Positions 1-10,220 of a stretch of DNA of 64,000 nucleotides are shown piece by piece (position 1 is the first letter of the stretch; each line of letters starts with the position of its first letter). The notes under the pieces were generated by a model. That model saw only the letters and a program-made list of their open reading frames with translations. It did no database searches and was not told where the DNA came from. Source of the stretch: Ascoidea asiatica (Eukaryota > Ascomycota > Saccharomycetes > Ascoideales > Ascoideaceae). The DNA lies in assembly GCA_001600695.1 (NCBI GenBank), contig BCKQ01000004.1, positions 434,001 to 498,000 on the forward strand, written 5' to 3'. The position numbers and the translations under genes are program-made.

Positions 1-2
1 TA

Positions 3-149
3 GGTATTAAAAATAGAATTGAAAGATGGTCTCATAAACGATTTGAAGGTAATTTAAAAAACTCATTTAATGGTTTAATGTATATCATATATAGAAGTTG
101 CTCTTCTAGAGGTGTTAATGACTCTCAAGTAAACAATTCAACTGCATAA
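3..149 (+). CDS. C-terminal end of an unidentified protein (5' truncated by window edge)
   Basis: An open frame enters from the left edge and runs for 48 codons to a TAA at 147-149. The fragment is basic, with an Arg/Lys-rich start (RIERWSHKRF), then a short hydrophobic stretch (GLMYIIY), and a polar Ser/Asn tail. It converges with the next gene, leaving about 285 bp of T-rich 3' flanks. The fragment is too short to assign to a family, and nothing in it is diagnostic. It is called coding because of the clean frame up to the edge and because the following sequence looks like a 3' UTR. Confidence 0.5.
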   Translation, partial: GIKNRIERWSHKRFEGNLKNSFNGLMYIIYRSCSSRGVNDSQVNNSTA

Positions 150-434
150 TAACTTTTATCTTCCTAATTTTTTTTTTGTTCTTTTTTTTTTCTACATTTT
201 CATTCTTTTTTTTTAAACCATAAAAAGAAAAAAAAAAATCTTTTTTCATATTAATAATGATTTCTTTATTTAAATTAATGATATTATAACTTTTTAATTC
301 TATATTTTTTTATCCATGTAAATCTATAATTTAATAAAAAATTGTCTATAAATTTTGTCTATAATTTTTGTATATTCGTTACTTAGTTCTCAGTACAAAC
401 CATTTATTAATGTACTTTTTTGAGATTATTCAAA

Positions 435-2027
435 TTATGATGTTCCATCAATACAATTTCCAACCCAGTCACTGATTTCTTCATCTAAAATAAATCCAGA
501 AATCTCAGATCCAATATATTTAATTTTTTCTTCTTTTAAAATTTGTTCAAGAAATTTAAATGATTCAATAATTCTTTTTTTCTCAGAATTATCAATTTCA
601 TTATTATTAATTATATTAATTGAAAATTTTATTAAATATCCCTTTTCAATAAATAACTTTAATTCAATTCCTTTTTTTTCATTTTTTAAAATATGTTCAA
701 ATTTTGGTGTTTTACCAAATCTCCATTCCCAACTTTTTAATTCATTTGAAATTTTAATGATTTCTTCATTTAAATCTTCTTTATTTATAAAACTTATATT
801 ACAATGTTTTTTAATTTCAAAAAATTTATCATTTTCAAATATTTGATCAATATCTTTATAATCATCAGATTCATTAAGATCATTAAAATCATTAGAATCA
901 TTAGAATCTTTGGATATATTTTCAATTTCATTTTCAATTACTATAGGTAATCCAGATTTTTTATTAAATTCTTCAAATTCTTTTGTATTAATACCAAATT
1001 CTTCTTTAAATCCTTCTTTTAATTTTTCAATAAATAAATTATTATTAATATTTAAATTACTTATTGAAGATTTTACTGAATTTACACTATTTCCATTATT
1101 TATAATACCTAAAAAATTTTCATCTCTATGTAAAAATTTTTTAATATAATTAAGATTTGAATTTAATAACATTGTACCATGATGATAACTTTTACCATTT
1201 GAAATTTTATATGCAGATCCAGAAATTTTTTCTAATGAATTTTTTTTAATAATATCACCTCTTTCATTTAAAGTAATCTCACATATTTCACTTGTTTCAA
1301 TATTATGTAATTCATTTATTTTTTTTGAAATTAATTCACCAAATTTTCTTCTATAAAAATTTTCTCTTGTTGTCATAAATGAATAATTTACATTACCTTT
1401 ATCATGAGCAACACAACCACCACCAGATTTTCTTCTAATAAATGGAATTTTTAAATTATTAACTAATGGAAAATTCATTTCTTTCCATGGATTTTGATTT
1501 TTTCCAATCACAACACATGGTGAATTTATATAAATAACTAATCTTTGATTTTTAAATATTAAATTATCTTCTTTACTGTTGCTTTTATCTTTTATATTTC
1601 TTTTATTAATTGGTAAATTATTATAAATATAATCTTCTAAGGCCAAATTCAAATAAGGATCATTAAAATTTGAGATAAATATATGAGGACCAATTGATTT
1701 GGAGAGTAATTCTAAGGATACTTTATTTTTTTTATCTATTAAATCATTTTTTTTTTTAACTATTTTATTTGGTAATTGAATATCTTTAAATAAATCTTGA
1801 TAAAAGTTATTTAAATCATTATATTTTTCATCACCAACTAAATCTTCGGATTTAAATGGAATATTTTGTAAATTATTTAACTCATTTATATTTTCTTTTT
1901 CAATTTTATTATTGAAAGAACTAAAATATCTTGGTCTATAGAATTTGTTAATATTAACAGAATGAAATGAATAAAATGAATGAATTGGGTTATTTAATAC
2001 CCTAAAGTTATGTAAATACTTTATCAT
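435..2027 (-). CDS. AIM22: Mitochondrial lipoate-protein ligase A-like protein (AIM22/LplA family)
   Basis: A 530-residue member of the lipoate/octanoate ligase family, which attaches lipoyl groups to lysines of mitochondrial dehydrogenase and glycine-cleavage proteins. The N-terminus is basic and Ser/Phe-rich, as expected for a mitochondrial presequence. The ligand-binding signature RRKSGGGCVAHDKGNVNYS lies near residues 197-215. The lysine motif SGSAYK follows near residue 270, with YHHGTMLL just after it. The C-terminal LplA accessory domain has SWEWRFGKTPKFE near residue 430. It is longer than usual because of Asn/Asp/Ser-rich insertions, one of them a repetitive acidic stretch (roughly residues 375-395). 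The start is the ATG at 2025-2027, which opens the presequence. Assignment to AIM22 rather than another LplA paralogue is inference from the mitochondrial signal and overall pattern. Confidence 0.87.
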   Translation of the reverse strand: MIKYLHNFRVLNNPIHSFYSFHSVNINKFYRPRYFSSFNNKIEKENINELNNLQNIPFKSEDLVGDEKYNDLNNFYQDLFKDIQLPNKIVKKKNDLIDKKNKVSLELLSKSIGPHIFISNFNDPYLNLALEDYIYNNLPINKRNIKDKSNSKEDNLIFKNQRLVIYINSPCVVIGKNQNPWKEMNFPLVNNLKIPFIRRKSGGGCVAHDKGNVNYSFMTTRENFYRRKFGELISKKINELHNIETSEICEITLNERGDIIKKNSLEKISGSAYKISNGKSYHHGTMLLNSNLNYIKKFLHRDENFLGIINNGNSVNSVKSSISNLNINNNLFIEKLKEGFKEEFGINTKEFEEFNKKSGLPIVIENEIENISKDSNDSNDFNDLNESDDYKDIDQIFENDKFFEIKKHCNISFINKEDLNEEIIKISNELKSWEWRFGKTPKFEHILKNEKKGIELKLFIEKGYLIKFSINIINNNEIDNSEKKRIIESFKFLEQILKEEKIKYIGSEISGFILDEEISDWVGNCIDGTS

Positions 2028-2491
2028 AGAAATGTGTTAAAGATTTAATAGATTGATAATGATTATAACTATGATTTTTTTAGATTATTGTAAATATCTT
2101 TAGTTGTATTTCTTTTCTTTACTTCTTTTCTTTTTATTTTTTCATATATTTAAATCAAAATAGTCAGTGAGCTAAGGTTAATGATATTTTAAAGCGGTTA
2201 AAATACTTAAAGACAAAAAGTATTTTATGTCGGCGGTAACTTTATGATATAAAATTTCTATTGTTTATTGCGAGATGTAAAATATATAGCTTTATTAAAG
2301 ATAAAAGAGATACAAAAATTAGAATTAAAATTAAACTTAGTTAAAAATACAAAAATAATAGAGAAAAATAGAGGGATTTAAATAATATAAATTGTAAATT
2401 TTGATTGTAAGTAAAAAAGAGATTAAATGAAGATTTGAAAGTTGAACGAAGATATTAAGATTAATATATATATATATAATATACAGATATA
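2028..2491. other. Intergenic region upstream of AIM22
   Basis: AT-rich spacer between the AIM22 start and the ZRC1-like stop, both genes on the minus strand. No gene was seen. It contains an inverted repeat with 10-bp arms (TAAAATACTT, 9-nt loop) at 2199-2227, next to a small GC-richer patch (GTCGGCGGTAAC, 2229-2240), and a short (TA)n run near 2465-2482. Confidence 0.6.
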
Positions 2492-4009
2492 CTAATTTAA
2501 ACAATCAGTTGCATTACAACCTATTAAATCATCAACTAAACAAGCTTGACTACCATTTTTAATTGTACCATAATTTGAATTATTTGGAGATTTATTTGGA
2601 GAATTTGAATGTGAAACATTTGAAGAGTTTGAATTTGAATTTAAATTTGAATTTGAAATAGGATTAATATCTATGAGATTTGAATTTGTATTTGTATTTG
2701 AATTTGAATTTGGATTTGGATTTGAAGTATTATTTGTAATGGAATTTTGTATATTTTTATTAAATTCAGGTTGAATTGTTGCAGAATGTATACCATATTC
2801 ATGTAAGATTTTTTTTAAATCTATACAAATATCAAAAAATTGATCTGGACTTACATTTAATTCAATATGAAAACTTGCAATTAAAATATCTTCAGTTAAA
2901 TTCCAAATATGAAAATCATGAATTGAATTAATTGAATTAATATTTAATAAAATTTTTTTTTGAATATTATCAATTGAAATATCATTTGGAGTTGCTTGTA
3001 ATAAAATTTTTGAACTTGTTTTACATAAAGGTAAAGCAGTTGAAAAAATTATAATTGTGATGAATAAAGAAACAATTGGATCAAAATAATATTTCCAAGT
3101 AAAATTTGTTTTCCAAATAAATAAAGCGGTTAATATTACACCAATATTACCTAAAGCATCACCCATAACATGTAAAAAGACACCTCTCATATTTAAAGAT
3201 TTTTTTTTAGTATTTGATTTATTAGTATCTGTATTAGTAATATTATTATTATTATTATTATTGATATTATCAATTGAACCTGGTGGAGATGATAATGACA
3301 TTGAATTTGAAGCTTTAGTATTTAATCTATGAACTACTTCTTCAGGTAAAATTTCATTAATATTTTCAATTGAACTTTCTTCATCAGAATTATGATTATG
3401 ATTATGATTATTTTCGTCATCATCATCTTCTATATGATGGGATGGTAAATGAGAATGAGGAGTTTGAGTTGGAGTTGAATCTGAATAAGGTTGAGAATCT
3501 AAATCTGAATAAGGAAGAGTTATAGCTTTTGAATTTGAATTTGAGAGAGATTTTGAATGAGAAGAATGAGAATGAGAATGAGAAGAGGAAGAACCATGAG
3601 AATGAGAATGTTCACTAAATAATAAAAGTCCAATAAAATTAGAAGCTAAACCTGCAGAACCAACATATAAAATTAATTTTGGATTTGTTATAATTTGAGG
3701 AGATATTAATCTTTGTATAACTTCAATAAAAATTGAAAAACATAAAGCAATTAAAAAAACAGAATTTATTAAAGCACCTAAAATTTCACTTCTTTGCCAT
3801 CCATAAGTATAAATTGAATTTGCTAATTTTTTTTTTTGTTTTACAGCCCATAAAGCAACAAATAATGATAAAATATCATTTAACATATGAAAAGAATCTG
3901 CAATTAAAGCTAATGAATTAACTGCATAACCTATAATTACTTCTAACAAAAAAAATACAGTATCTAATAATAATAAAGCAATTATTCTTGCTTGCTTACC
4001 TTTCATCAT
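2492..4009 (-). CDS. ZRC1: Vacuolar zinc/cation diffusion facilitator (ZRC1/COT1 type)
   Basis: A 505-residue cation diffusion facilitator. Fungal Zrc1/Cot1 proteins exchange Zn2+ (or Co2+) for H+ at the vacuole membrane and give metal tolerance. The N-terminal KGKQARI is followed by TM1 and TM2. The TM2 metal-site motif is H41-x3-D45 (HMLND), and TM5 carries H280-x3-D284 (HVMGDALGN). Between TM4 and TM5 lies a long loop rich in His and Ser (HSHSHG, NHNHNHN), typical of zinc-binding loops. The C-terminal cytosolic domain (IHDFHIWNL) is present. The tail is an unusual Asn/Ser repeat ending in a Cys-containing segment (CLVDDLIGCNATDC). Tandem ATG codons stand at the start; the first is used here. 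ZRC1 versus COT1 cannot be decided from sequence alone. Confidence 0.88.
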   Translation of the reverse strand: MMKGKQARIIALLLLDTVFFLLEVIIGYAVNSLALIADSFHMLNDILSLFVALWAVKQKKKLANSIYTYGWQRSEILGALINSVFLIALCFSIFIEVIQRLISPQIITNPKLILYVGSAGLASNFIGLLLFSEHSHSHGSSSSHSHSHSSHSKSLSNSNSKAITLPYSDLDSQPYSDSTPTQTPHSHLPSHHIEDDDDENNHNHNHNSDEESSIENINEILPEEVVHRLNTKASNSMSLSSPPGSIDNINNNNNNNITNTDTNKSNTKKKSLNMRGVFLHVMGDALGNIGVILTALFIWKTNFTWKYYFDPIVSLFITIIIFSTALPLCKTSSKILLQATPNDISIDNIQKKILLNINSINSIHDFHIWNLTEDILIASFHIELNVSPDQFFDICIDLKKILHEYGIHSATIQPEFNKNIQNSITNNTSNPNPNSNSNTNTNSNLIDINPISNSNLNSNSNSSNVSHSNSPNKSPNNSNYGTIKNGSQACLVDDLIGCNATDCLN

Positions 4010-5553
4010 TTTGAATATAAGATGAATGAATTTGAATGAATTTGAATGTATTTAAATGTATTTGAATAAATCTGAATGAATAAGCAACTTTAGATCTTCT
4101 TTTATATAAAAAAAAAGAATGTAACTAATCTAGTGATAATTTCAAAGTTTTAGAATTGATAAATTAAAAATGATAGATAAAAGAGGTTATTACAGAAATG
4201 AAAAAAAAATCGATAAAGAGATAAAGAGATAAAGTGATAAAGTGATAAAGTGATAAAGTGATAAAGCACAGTTTTTAAACTAATAAAGTTAATTAACGTT
4301 AACGATAGGAGAATAAATTTTATCAAATTATTCGATGAAGGCCATCTCCTACAAAAAGTAGTAGGAAAAATAGTAGGAAAGTAGTAGCAGTGGTGCGCTG
4401 CACTGCCACACCGCTCGAACAACTCAGGCACAACCACCAGCGCAAAAATAATCCGCGGGAATAGTCACAGCCACAAGCCCACCAGAATATATTAGATACT
4501 GCACGTGCAGAGGCATCTTACATCCTCCATTCAGCCAAAGCAGACCTTTTTTAGTGCCATGGCGCTTCAAGCCGAGCAATAATCTGACGGAAATCAAGTC
4601 CGATAGCCAAGCACCAGATGGAAACCCACACTAGCCATCGGGCACTTTCTAAGGAAAAGTAATTTGTGGCGTGTAGGGTGCAATTACCTTTTTGTGTGTG
4701 TCTCGTATGGTCATCCAAATCAAGATTCTGTTGAGCTTGAAAACATCCATCACACTGGTAGTTCCACACGGTTGGTATGCTTGCAAAACAAACTAACTGC
4801 AGCTAAATGCTTAATAAGCCCTAACTCACAGTTTTTTTCCTCAGATCCACGTGATATATTGTGCCATGCAAAACTCTGCCAGATCCAAATCTGTTTGCAT
4901 TATTGCACGCGGTCGCCATCCATTGAGTTTCCCGATTGGGACTGTTACCCTGGGAGTGTTTCGGTTGTTTCAGTGGGTGAGCGTGTCCTTCCGCAATAGG
5001 AGAAAGGTAAACAGCACCACCGTGCCAGAGCTTAACGACCAAAATAAATATATTTTCCTGTTTGACCCTTTTTAACCTGGATTAAATCCTGGTATTTTTA
5101 AATTGCAATCTTTCTTTAATTAATTTATTAATTTGTTTAATTATTGAATCTATTAATTAAATTAATTAATTAATTTATGATCAATATTATTTTTCTACTC
5201 TCATTTTAATCTCACTTTATTCTTATTCAGATCACAATCAGATCAAAACCAGATTTCAATCTCAATTTCTTAAAAATCATTCTATTTTTTAAATTTCACT
5301 TTCCTTCTCACTTTTAATTGGTCTTTTCATATTATAAAGAATATATAAACATTATATAAAGAATATAACAAAGAGTATATATGAATTATATAAAGGATAA
5401 ATAATTTAACCTCGATATTCAAATCTGAAAATATAATAATCACTCCTTTAAAAATAATCTAACTTATATATTCATTCATTCATTCATTCACTAACTAAAA
5501 TATATATATATAATATCTATATATATAAATAAAATCATACTGTATAAAAAATA
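4010..5553. promoter_or_regulatory. Divergent promoter region with a GC-rich island (about 4384-5050)
   Basis: A 1.5-kb region between ZRC1 (leftward) and the unknown gene at 5554 (rightward). The ZRC1-proximal part has degenerate TTTGAATGAA repeats (about 4019-4078) and a (GATAAAGT)n tract (about 4211-4266). From about 4384 the sequence changes abruptly to GC-rich (36 of 60 bases in 4381-4440). It contains CACGTG at 4502-4507 and 4848-4853 and GCAGTGG at 4387-4393. From about 5080 it returns to AT-rich with (CATT)n near 5471-5492 and TATA-like runs before the 5554 start. Short open frames inside the island lie on both strands, have no recognisable motifs and are probably chance. Confidence 0.65.
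4211..4266. repeat. Tandem repeat, unit about 8 bp (GATAAAGT/GATAAAGA)
   Basis: About seven consecutive copies of an 8-bp unit, read directly. It lies about 200 bp upstream of the ZRC1-like start. GATAA cores are also GATA-factor sites, but the regular period suggests a simple microsatellite. Confidence 0.85.
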
Positions 5554-7218
5554 ATGACAATAACTTCAACAACTTTAGAAGAATCAAATCAATTCATTTT
5601 AAAAGTTAAATTATTACCTTCAATAAAAAATGATATTATTAATAACAATATTAATAAAAGTAATTTGAATAATGATGAAATTAATTCATCTTTATTACCT
5701 CCTTATAATCCAATCAAAAATTATTCTAATAAACTAAATATCATTCAAGATAACTCTTTTGAATATAACTCTTTTGATACTTATTCAAATAATATAGATA
5801 ATGATACAACCATTGATCAAATTGATCAGTTTCTAAATGATCTATCAATCAATCATAATAATAATAATAATGACATTAATAACAATAATAATAATCAATC
5901 TTATAATTATCATTTAAATTATCAATTTGATGATACTAACTATAATAATATTCATATTCACAATCATCATCTCGATCATCATCATTCTCATACTCATACT
6001 TGTTATGAAGACTCAGATTCTTCTTCAACTTCTTCACTCATAGACTTCTCAAATTCTGATAATGATATTAATTCTGATAAATCTGATAATTCCGATGATT
6101 TCACTTCATCTGATGAAGATGATGATGATGACGAATATGATTTAGATTTTGATGATCATTTTGAAACTTTATCCTATAATGATATAGAAGAAGAAGTCTT
6201 ATCAACTTCAAGTTTAAAATTACAACGTACTAATAGTTTACCAAATATTAATATAACCAATAATAATAATATTGATATCGATAATAACATCGATAATGAT
6301 AATGATGACACTATTGATTATGATAACTATAGTGATGATGAATTTGATAATAACAATATTAATAACAATAACAATAACAATAATCACAACCATAGTATAT
6401 TAAAGAAATCTTCTTTAAATAACTTAAGAACTTTTAATATAACTTCAAATAATATTAACAATAACATAAGTAATAATTTAAATATTTCAAATAACTTAAG
6501 TAATTTAAATATTTTAAAAAATTTAAAATCTCCAGGTAGAATATTCACTCCAAAAAAACATATTAAACCAAATAAACCAATAATAAAAATTCCAATAAAT
6601 AAATTAAATTCAATAAATTTAATTGTAACTGCAAAAAATGGTGGTTTAAATGATGCAACAAAATATGCAACTGAATTAAATAGTAAAAATTGTCAAGGTA
6701 TACCTTTACCTGATTCAATTAAAGAAATTGTTACAATCCCAACAATTTCTTCATTTAATTCAATTAATAATAATAAAAATAAGAATAAAAATAAAAATAA
6801 AAATTTTCAAAAAAATTCAAAAAAAAATTCAAAAAAAAATAAAAATAAAAATAAAAAATGTAAATGTAAAAATAAAAGAAAATCTTTATATAAAAGAAAA
6901 GATAAAGCTGCAGTTATAAAAGCTTATGAAATCAAATTACCACTTAGTAATTCAATTAATAATAATATTTCAAATGATAATAATTCAATTGATGATATTG
7001 ATCAATTTACTTCAAATAATCAAAATGATAAATATAACTCATTAAATATGAATAATTTATTAGGTTGTTATTCAGAATCTGAATTGAAAAAACATTTAGA
7101 ATCTAAATCAAATTCAAAAATTTCAAATTATGATTCTGAAAATATCAGTGTTTTAAGTTTTACTTCTTCAATCAATAGTAAGAAAAAAGTTCAATGGGCT
7201 GAAAAACTTGAATGGTGA
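5554..7218 (+). CDS. Unknown acidic, Asn-rich protein with a C-terminal PP1-docking-like motif
   Basis: A 554-residue protein that I do not recognise. The first half is low complexity: Asn/Asp/Ile repeats, a His cluster (HNHHLDHHHSHTH) and an acidic block (SSDEDDDDDEYD). A more ordered segment follows near residues 325-395 (SPGRIFTPKKHIKP and LNDATKYATELNSKNCQG). Then comes a very basic Lys/Asn block with KCKCKNKRK. The extreme C-terminus is KKKVQWAEKLEW; KVQW fits the [RK]-V-x-[FW] docking motif for protein phosphatase 1. The C-terminal GCYSESELKKHL and the last 12 residues look the most constrained. The PP1 link is inference from a short motif and could be chance. The start is the first ATG after a long AT-rich leader, and no competing in-frame ATG was noted. 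Confidence 0.8.
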   Translation: MTITSTTLEESNQFILKVKLLPSIKNDIINNNINKSNLNNDEINSSLLPPYNPIKNYSNKLNIIQDNSFEYNSFDTYSNNIDNDTTIDQIDQFLNDLSINHNNNNNDINNNNNNQSYNYHLNYQFDDTNYNNIHIHNHHLDHHHSHTHTCYEDSDSSSTSSLIDFSNSDNDINSDKSDNSDDFTSSDEDDDDDEYDLDFDDHFETLSYNDIEEEVLSTSSLKLQRTNSLPNINITNNNNIDIDNNIDNDNDDTIDYDNYSDDEFDNNNINNNNNNNNHNHSILKKSSLNNLRTFNITSNNINNNISNNLNISNNLSNLNILKNLKSPGRIFTPKKHIKPNKPIIKIPINKLNSINLIVTAKNGGLNDATKYATELNSKNCQGIPLPDSIKEIVTIPTISSFNSINNNKNKNKNKNKNFQKNSKKNSKKNKNKNKKCKCKNKRKSLYKRKDKAAVIKAYEIKLPLSNSINNNISNDNNSIDDIDQFTSNNQNDKYNSLNMNNLLGCYSESELKKHLESKSNSKISNYDSENISVLSFTSSINSKKKVQWAEKLEW

Positions 7219-8151
7219 TATTTTATTTCACTTTTTTTTATTACAATTTTTTTTTTTTTTTTCTTTTCATTTCATTTCATCTTAATTTAAGATCATTCTC
7301 TTCTACAAATTTTATTTCTATATTCTTTCAATTTATTTCAATATTATTATATCTTCATTTCTTTATATTTAAATTTTTTATTTTTTTTTTATTGATATAA
7401 TCATATTTAATACTTTATTATTTACTAATTAGTTTTTAACTTTTTCATTATATAAAATTTCCTATATTATTAAACTACTATATATTCTGTTTTTATTTCT
7501 CTTTACTTTACTTACTTAACTTTTTTTTTTATTTCTACATATATATATTTTCTCTTGTCTGTCTTTCTATTTGTCTGTTTAATTTTTTCATTATCTTATA
7601 ACTTTATATACTTATGCTTATGCTGATTTGTTCTGTTTTGTTCTGCTTACATTTTCATCTATTTATTGTTTATTTGTCTAAATTTCTTCTTTCATCAAAC
7701 ATAACTATAAAGGACTCTAGAAAAAAAAAAAGGAAACATTCAATTACTTCACCAAATCTTAGATATAAATCTCAATGAAATTTAGGAATCGATTCTCATA
7801 TTATTTTTTCATTCTGTTCATTTATAATAATAAATAATAAATAATAAATAATAAATAAACACAAAAAAATATATTTTTAAATTCCTGCCAAAAATGAGTC
7901 CATTTTCTCGGGTCTTCTATTTTTGTCCGAGAGCGCCGTGTTTTTGGTCTCGTATCAAATTCTAGAAATTTCTCATACAAAAACTGTCAACTTGTTAAAG
8001 CCCTGAAATCAGTTGAAGAATCTCCATCGAGTTCTATCTTTTGAACATACTTTCTTCAATCTTTTGATTTATAATTATTAGTTTATCAAATGATCATTAT
8101 ATCAATTTCCATATAAAATAATATATTTTTTGTCAATTCAGCTGTATCCCA
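7219..8151. other. Intergenic region between the unknown gene and BIG1-like gene
   Basis: Begins with poly-T and T-rich 3' flank. An (AATAAAT)n tract lies at about 7823-7857. A small GC-richer patch at about 7890-7945 contains an inverted TCTCGG/CCGAGA pair (7906-7911 and 7927-7932) and probably belongs to the promoter of the next gene. No gene was seen. Confidence 0.55.
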
Positions 8152-9405
8152 ATGGTGTCCATAAGTTCTGTTAGGTTTCTATTATCTTGTGCTTTTTTTC
8201 TTCAAATAATTCATTGTCATGATCCAATAAATATTAAGCATCGTCATAATGATCCTCAAGAAGTTCAAAAACCTCAACAATTTATAAATTTTCCAATAAA
8301 AGGTGATAATAATATAAAAAATGAACAAGTGGAAAAAAAAAATGAAATTGATAATAATATCGAAAATAATAATGAAATATTGATAGATTTAAGTGAAAAT
8401 TTAAATGAAAACTTGAATGAAAATCAAGAAATACAACAAATTTATCCTCCAACAATAATCTCTTCAGCAAAATTGATTCCAGGTTTATTATCAAAAGTTC
8501 CAAGAATTAAACCAAATCCATATTCATTTGATGAAATTTTAAAATTATCAAAACAGTTAGTTTCTTCATGTTCTTCAAATGCATATATATTAATAAATCA
8601 ACCTGGTATAACAATAAGTGATTTAAAACATTATGAAAATGTACCTTATTTAAGAAAATATCTTGAAAATTATTCAACTATTTTAACTTTTCCATTTACT
8701 GATTTACCACCAGCTTCAACTACTTCAATTAATAAAAAAGTTGATTTTTTTACAGTTTTATCAAATTATATTAAAAGAAATTGTCAAGCAGAAATTATTA
8801 ATGTTGATCAAGAATTTGGTGATAATGATGAAACTGTACCTGATTATATTGATACAAGAACAAAAGTTATATTAATAAATTTTGAAAAATTACCTGATTA
8901 TAATCTTGAATTTAGATCTTTTATTCTAAAACAAAATGATGTTTTATTACAAAAAATTTTAAGAAAATTACCAACTCCATATCATTCAATTATTTTATCT
9001 TCTGATTTTTCAACAATTAAAGATGAAGAATTATATGATAATAATAAAGAAAGTTTTAATATAAAATTTTATAGAAATTTTAAAAAAATTAGTGATAAAT
9101 TTTTAGATATTTTTCCAGATATTACTTTAAAAGATGAAAGATTTAAAGAAATTGAAAAAAATAATCATATTAATTATAATTCAAAACCAATAACTAGTAA
9201 ACCAAAAAATATGTATGAAAGTATAAAGGAAGAAAAACAAAAAGAAGTTAAATTATTTGATAGAGATTTTTTAATTAAAAATGAAACTTTTATATTACTA
9301 ATGGTTTCTATTTTTTTATTTGTATTTCTTATTCAATTATTAACTTCATTATCTGGTTTTTTTAAAAAAATATTTGGTAAACAAAAAAAAGGTAAAATAA
9401 TTTAA
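8152..9405 (+). CDS. BIG1: BIG1-like ER membrane protein (V-ATPase S1/VOA1-related family)
   Basis: A 417-residue type I membrane protein. It has a hydrophobic signal peptide (about residues 1-22), a lumenal part, a single C-terminal TM segment (about 378-400) and a short lysine-rich tail (KKIFGKQKKGK). Yeast Big1 is an ER protein needed for beta-1,6-glucan synthesis and is related to the V-ATPase assembly factor Voa1. The supporting pattern is a Cys-Ser block followed by a 'YILINQPGI' strand and 'DLKHYENVPYLRKYL', then a Phe-rich TM end. The stretch after the signal peptide is an Asn/Glu-rich low-complexity insert (about residues 45-95). The assignment is from architecture and remembered family pattern. 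A VOA1-type relative is the main alternative. Confidence 0.6.
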   Translation: MVSISSVRFLLSCAFFLQIIHCHDPINIKHRHNDPQEVQKPQQFINFPIKGDNNIKNEQVEKKNEIDNNIENNNEILIDLSENLNENLNENQEIQQIYPPTIISSAKLIPGLLSKVPRIKPNPYSFDEILKLSKQLVSSCSSNAYILINQPGITISDLKHYENVPYLRKYLENYSTILTFPFTDLPPASTTSINKKVDFFTVLSNYIKRNCQAEIINVDQEFGDNDETVPDYIDTRTKVILINFEKLPDYNLEFRSFILKQNDVLLQKILRKLPTPYHSIILSSDFSTIKDEELYDNNKESFNIKFYRNFKKISDKFLDIFPDITLKDERFKEIEKNNHINYNSKPITSKPKNMYESIKEEKQKEVKLFDRDFLIKNETFILLMVSIFLFVFLIQLLTSLSGFFKKIFGKQKKGKII

Positions 9406-10220
9406 ATCACAATCAATATAAATAAGAAAAAATTTTGATTAGATAAAATTTTATAGAATATTGATTATTAATGTTACAGCTATATATATTCGTTTCAATA
9501 AATTTTGTAGATTTTGTAGATTTTTTAAGTCCTTTTACAAAGAAACAAAATAAAGTATGAACATAATTCAAAAGTACTTTATTTATATACAAAAATTAAA
9601 TTACTTTCCAGTAATAAATCTGATTTCTCGGGCTTGAAATTTTCCAAATTTTGCAAATACAGTCTTCTTTTCATTCCTTTTAGTTGATAATAGTCATTTC
9701 ATCATCTTTGAATCAGATCTTAGATAAGTTGGAAGTGATATAAATATATTTTCAATCTGATTGTTCTGATATTCAATTCCTTTAAAACTTTTCGCATAAT
9801 GAAACCGGTGCAAACAAATCTCATCCTTTATTTTTCCTGTAACGTTAGAATCGGCAAAACAAACACCCAACTGGCTCTGTATTTTCTATTCCTTTTCTAT
9901 CAATATGAAAAGAAGCATTCTTTCAAACAAACTCATTTATTGTACGAAGTAATACAGATACTTCAAAATAATAGTGTTTTTTCAAATAGTTCAAAACTCT
10001 TTTGAAAGTAAATATCCTGAAAGCTTTTCAATTTCAAAGAATCTCATTCGGAGCGTTTAACAAAATACCAATATAAAAAACAAAACTAAAGCAAGAATAA
10101 CTCCAACAAATATAACTAATTCATCAAAAAAATAGAAATAATTCAGCTACAATATCATCTAATCCAAGTATACAAGTTTATGTTTTTTTTTTATTTCTTG
10201 TTATCATAAGAAAGAATATC
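9406..10220. other. Intergenic region between convergent BIG1-like and PHO4-like genes
   Basis: Contains only short open frames. One on the plus strand (9799-10005) has no family features. On the minus strand a strongly hydrophobic stretch (about 22 residues, ending at a TAA at 10057-10059) sits behind an upstream in-frame stop. It is too short to call without splicing evidence. A TCTCGGG heptamer at about 9626 also occurs near 7906. Confidence 0.45.

Noticed and set aside
4551-5075. Overlapping open frames of 70-110 codons on both strands in the GC island
   Set aside because: They overlap each other on opposite strands, have no domain or targeting pattern, and exist because a GC-rich block has few stop codons.
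5554-7218. Assigning the unknown protein to a named PP1 regulator
   Set aside because: Only the short KVQW motif supports it; no domain or family wording was recognised.
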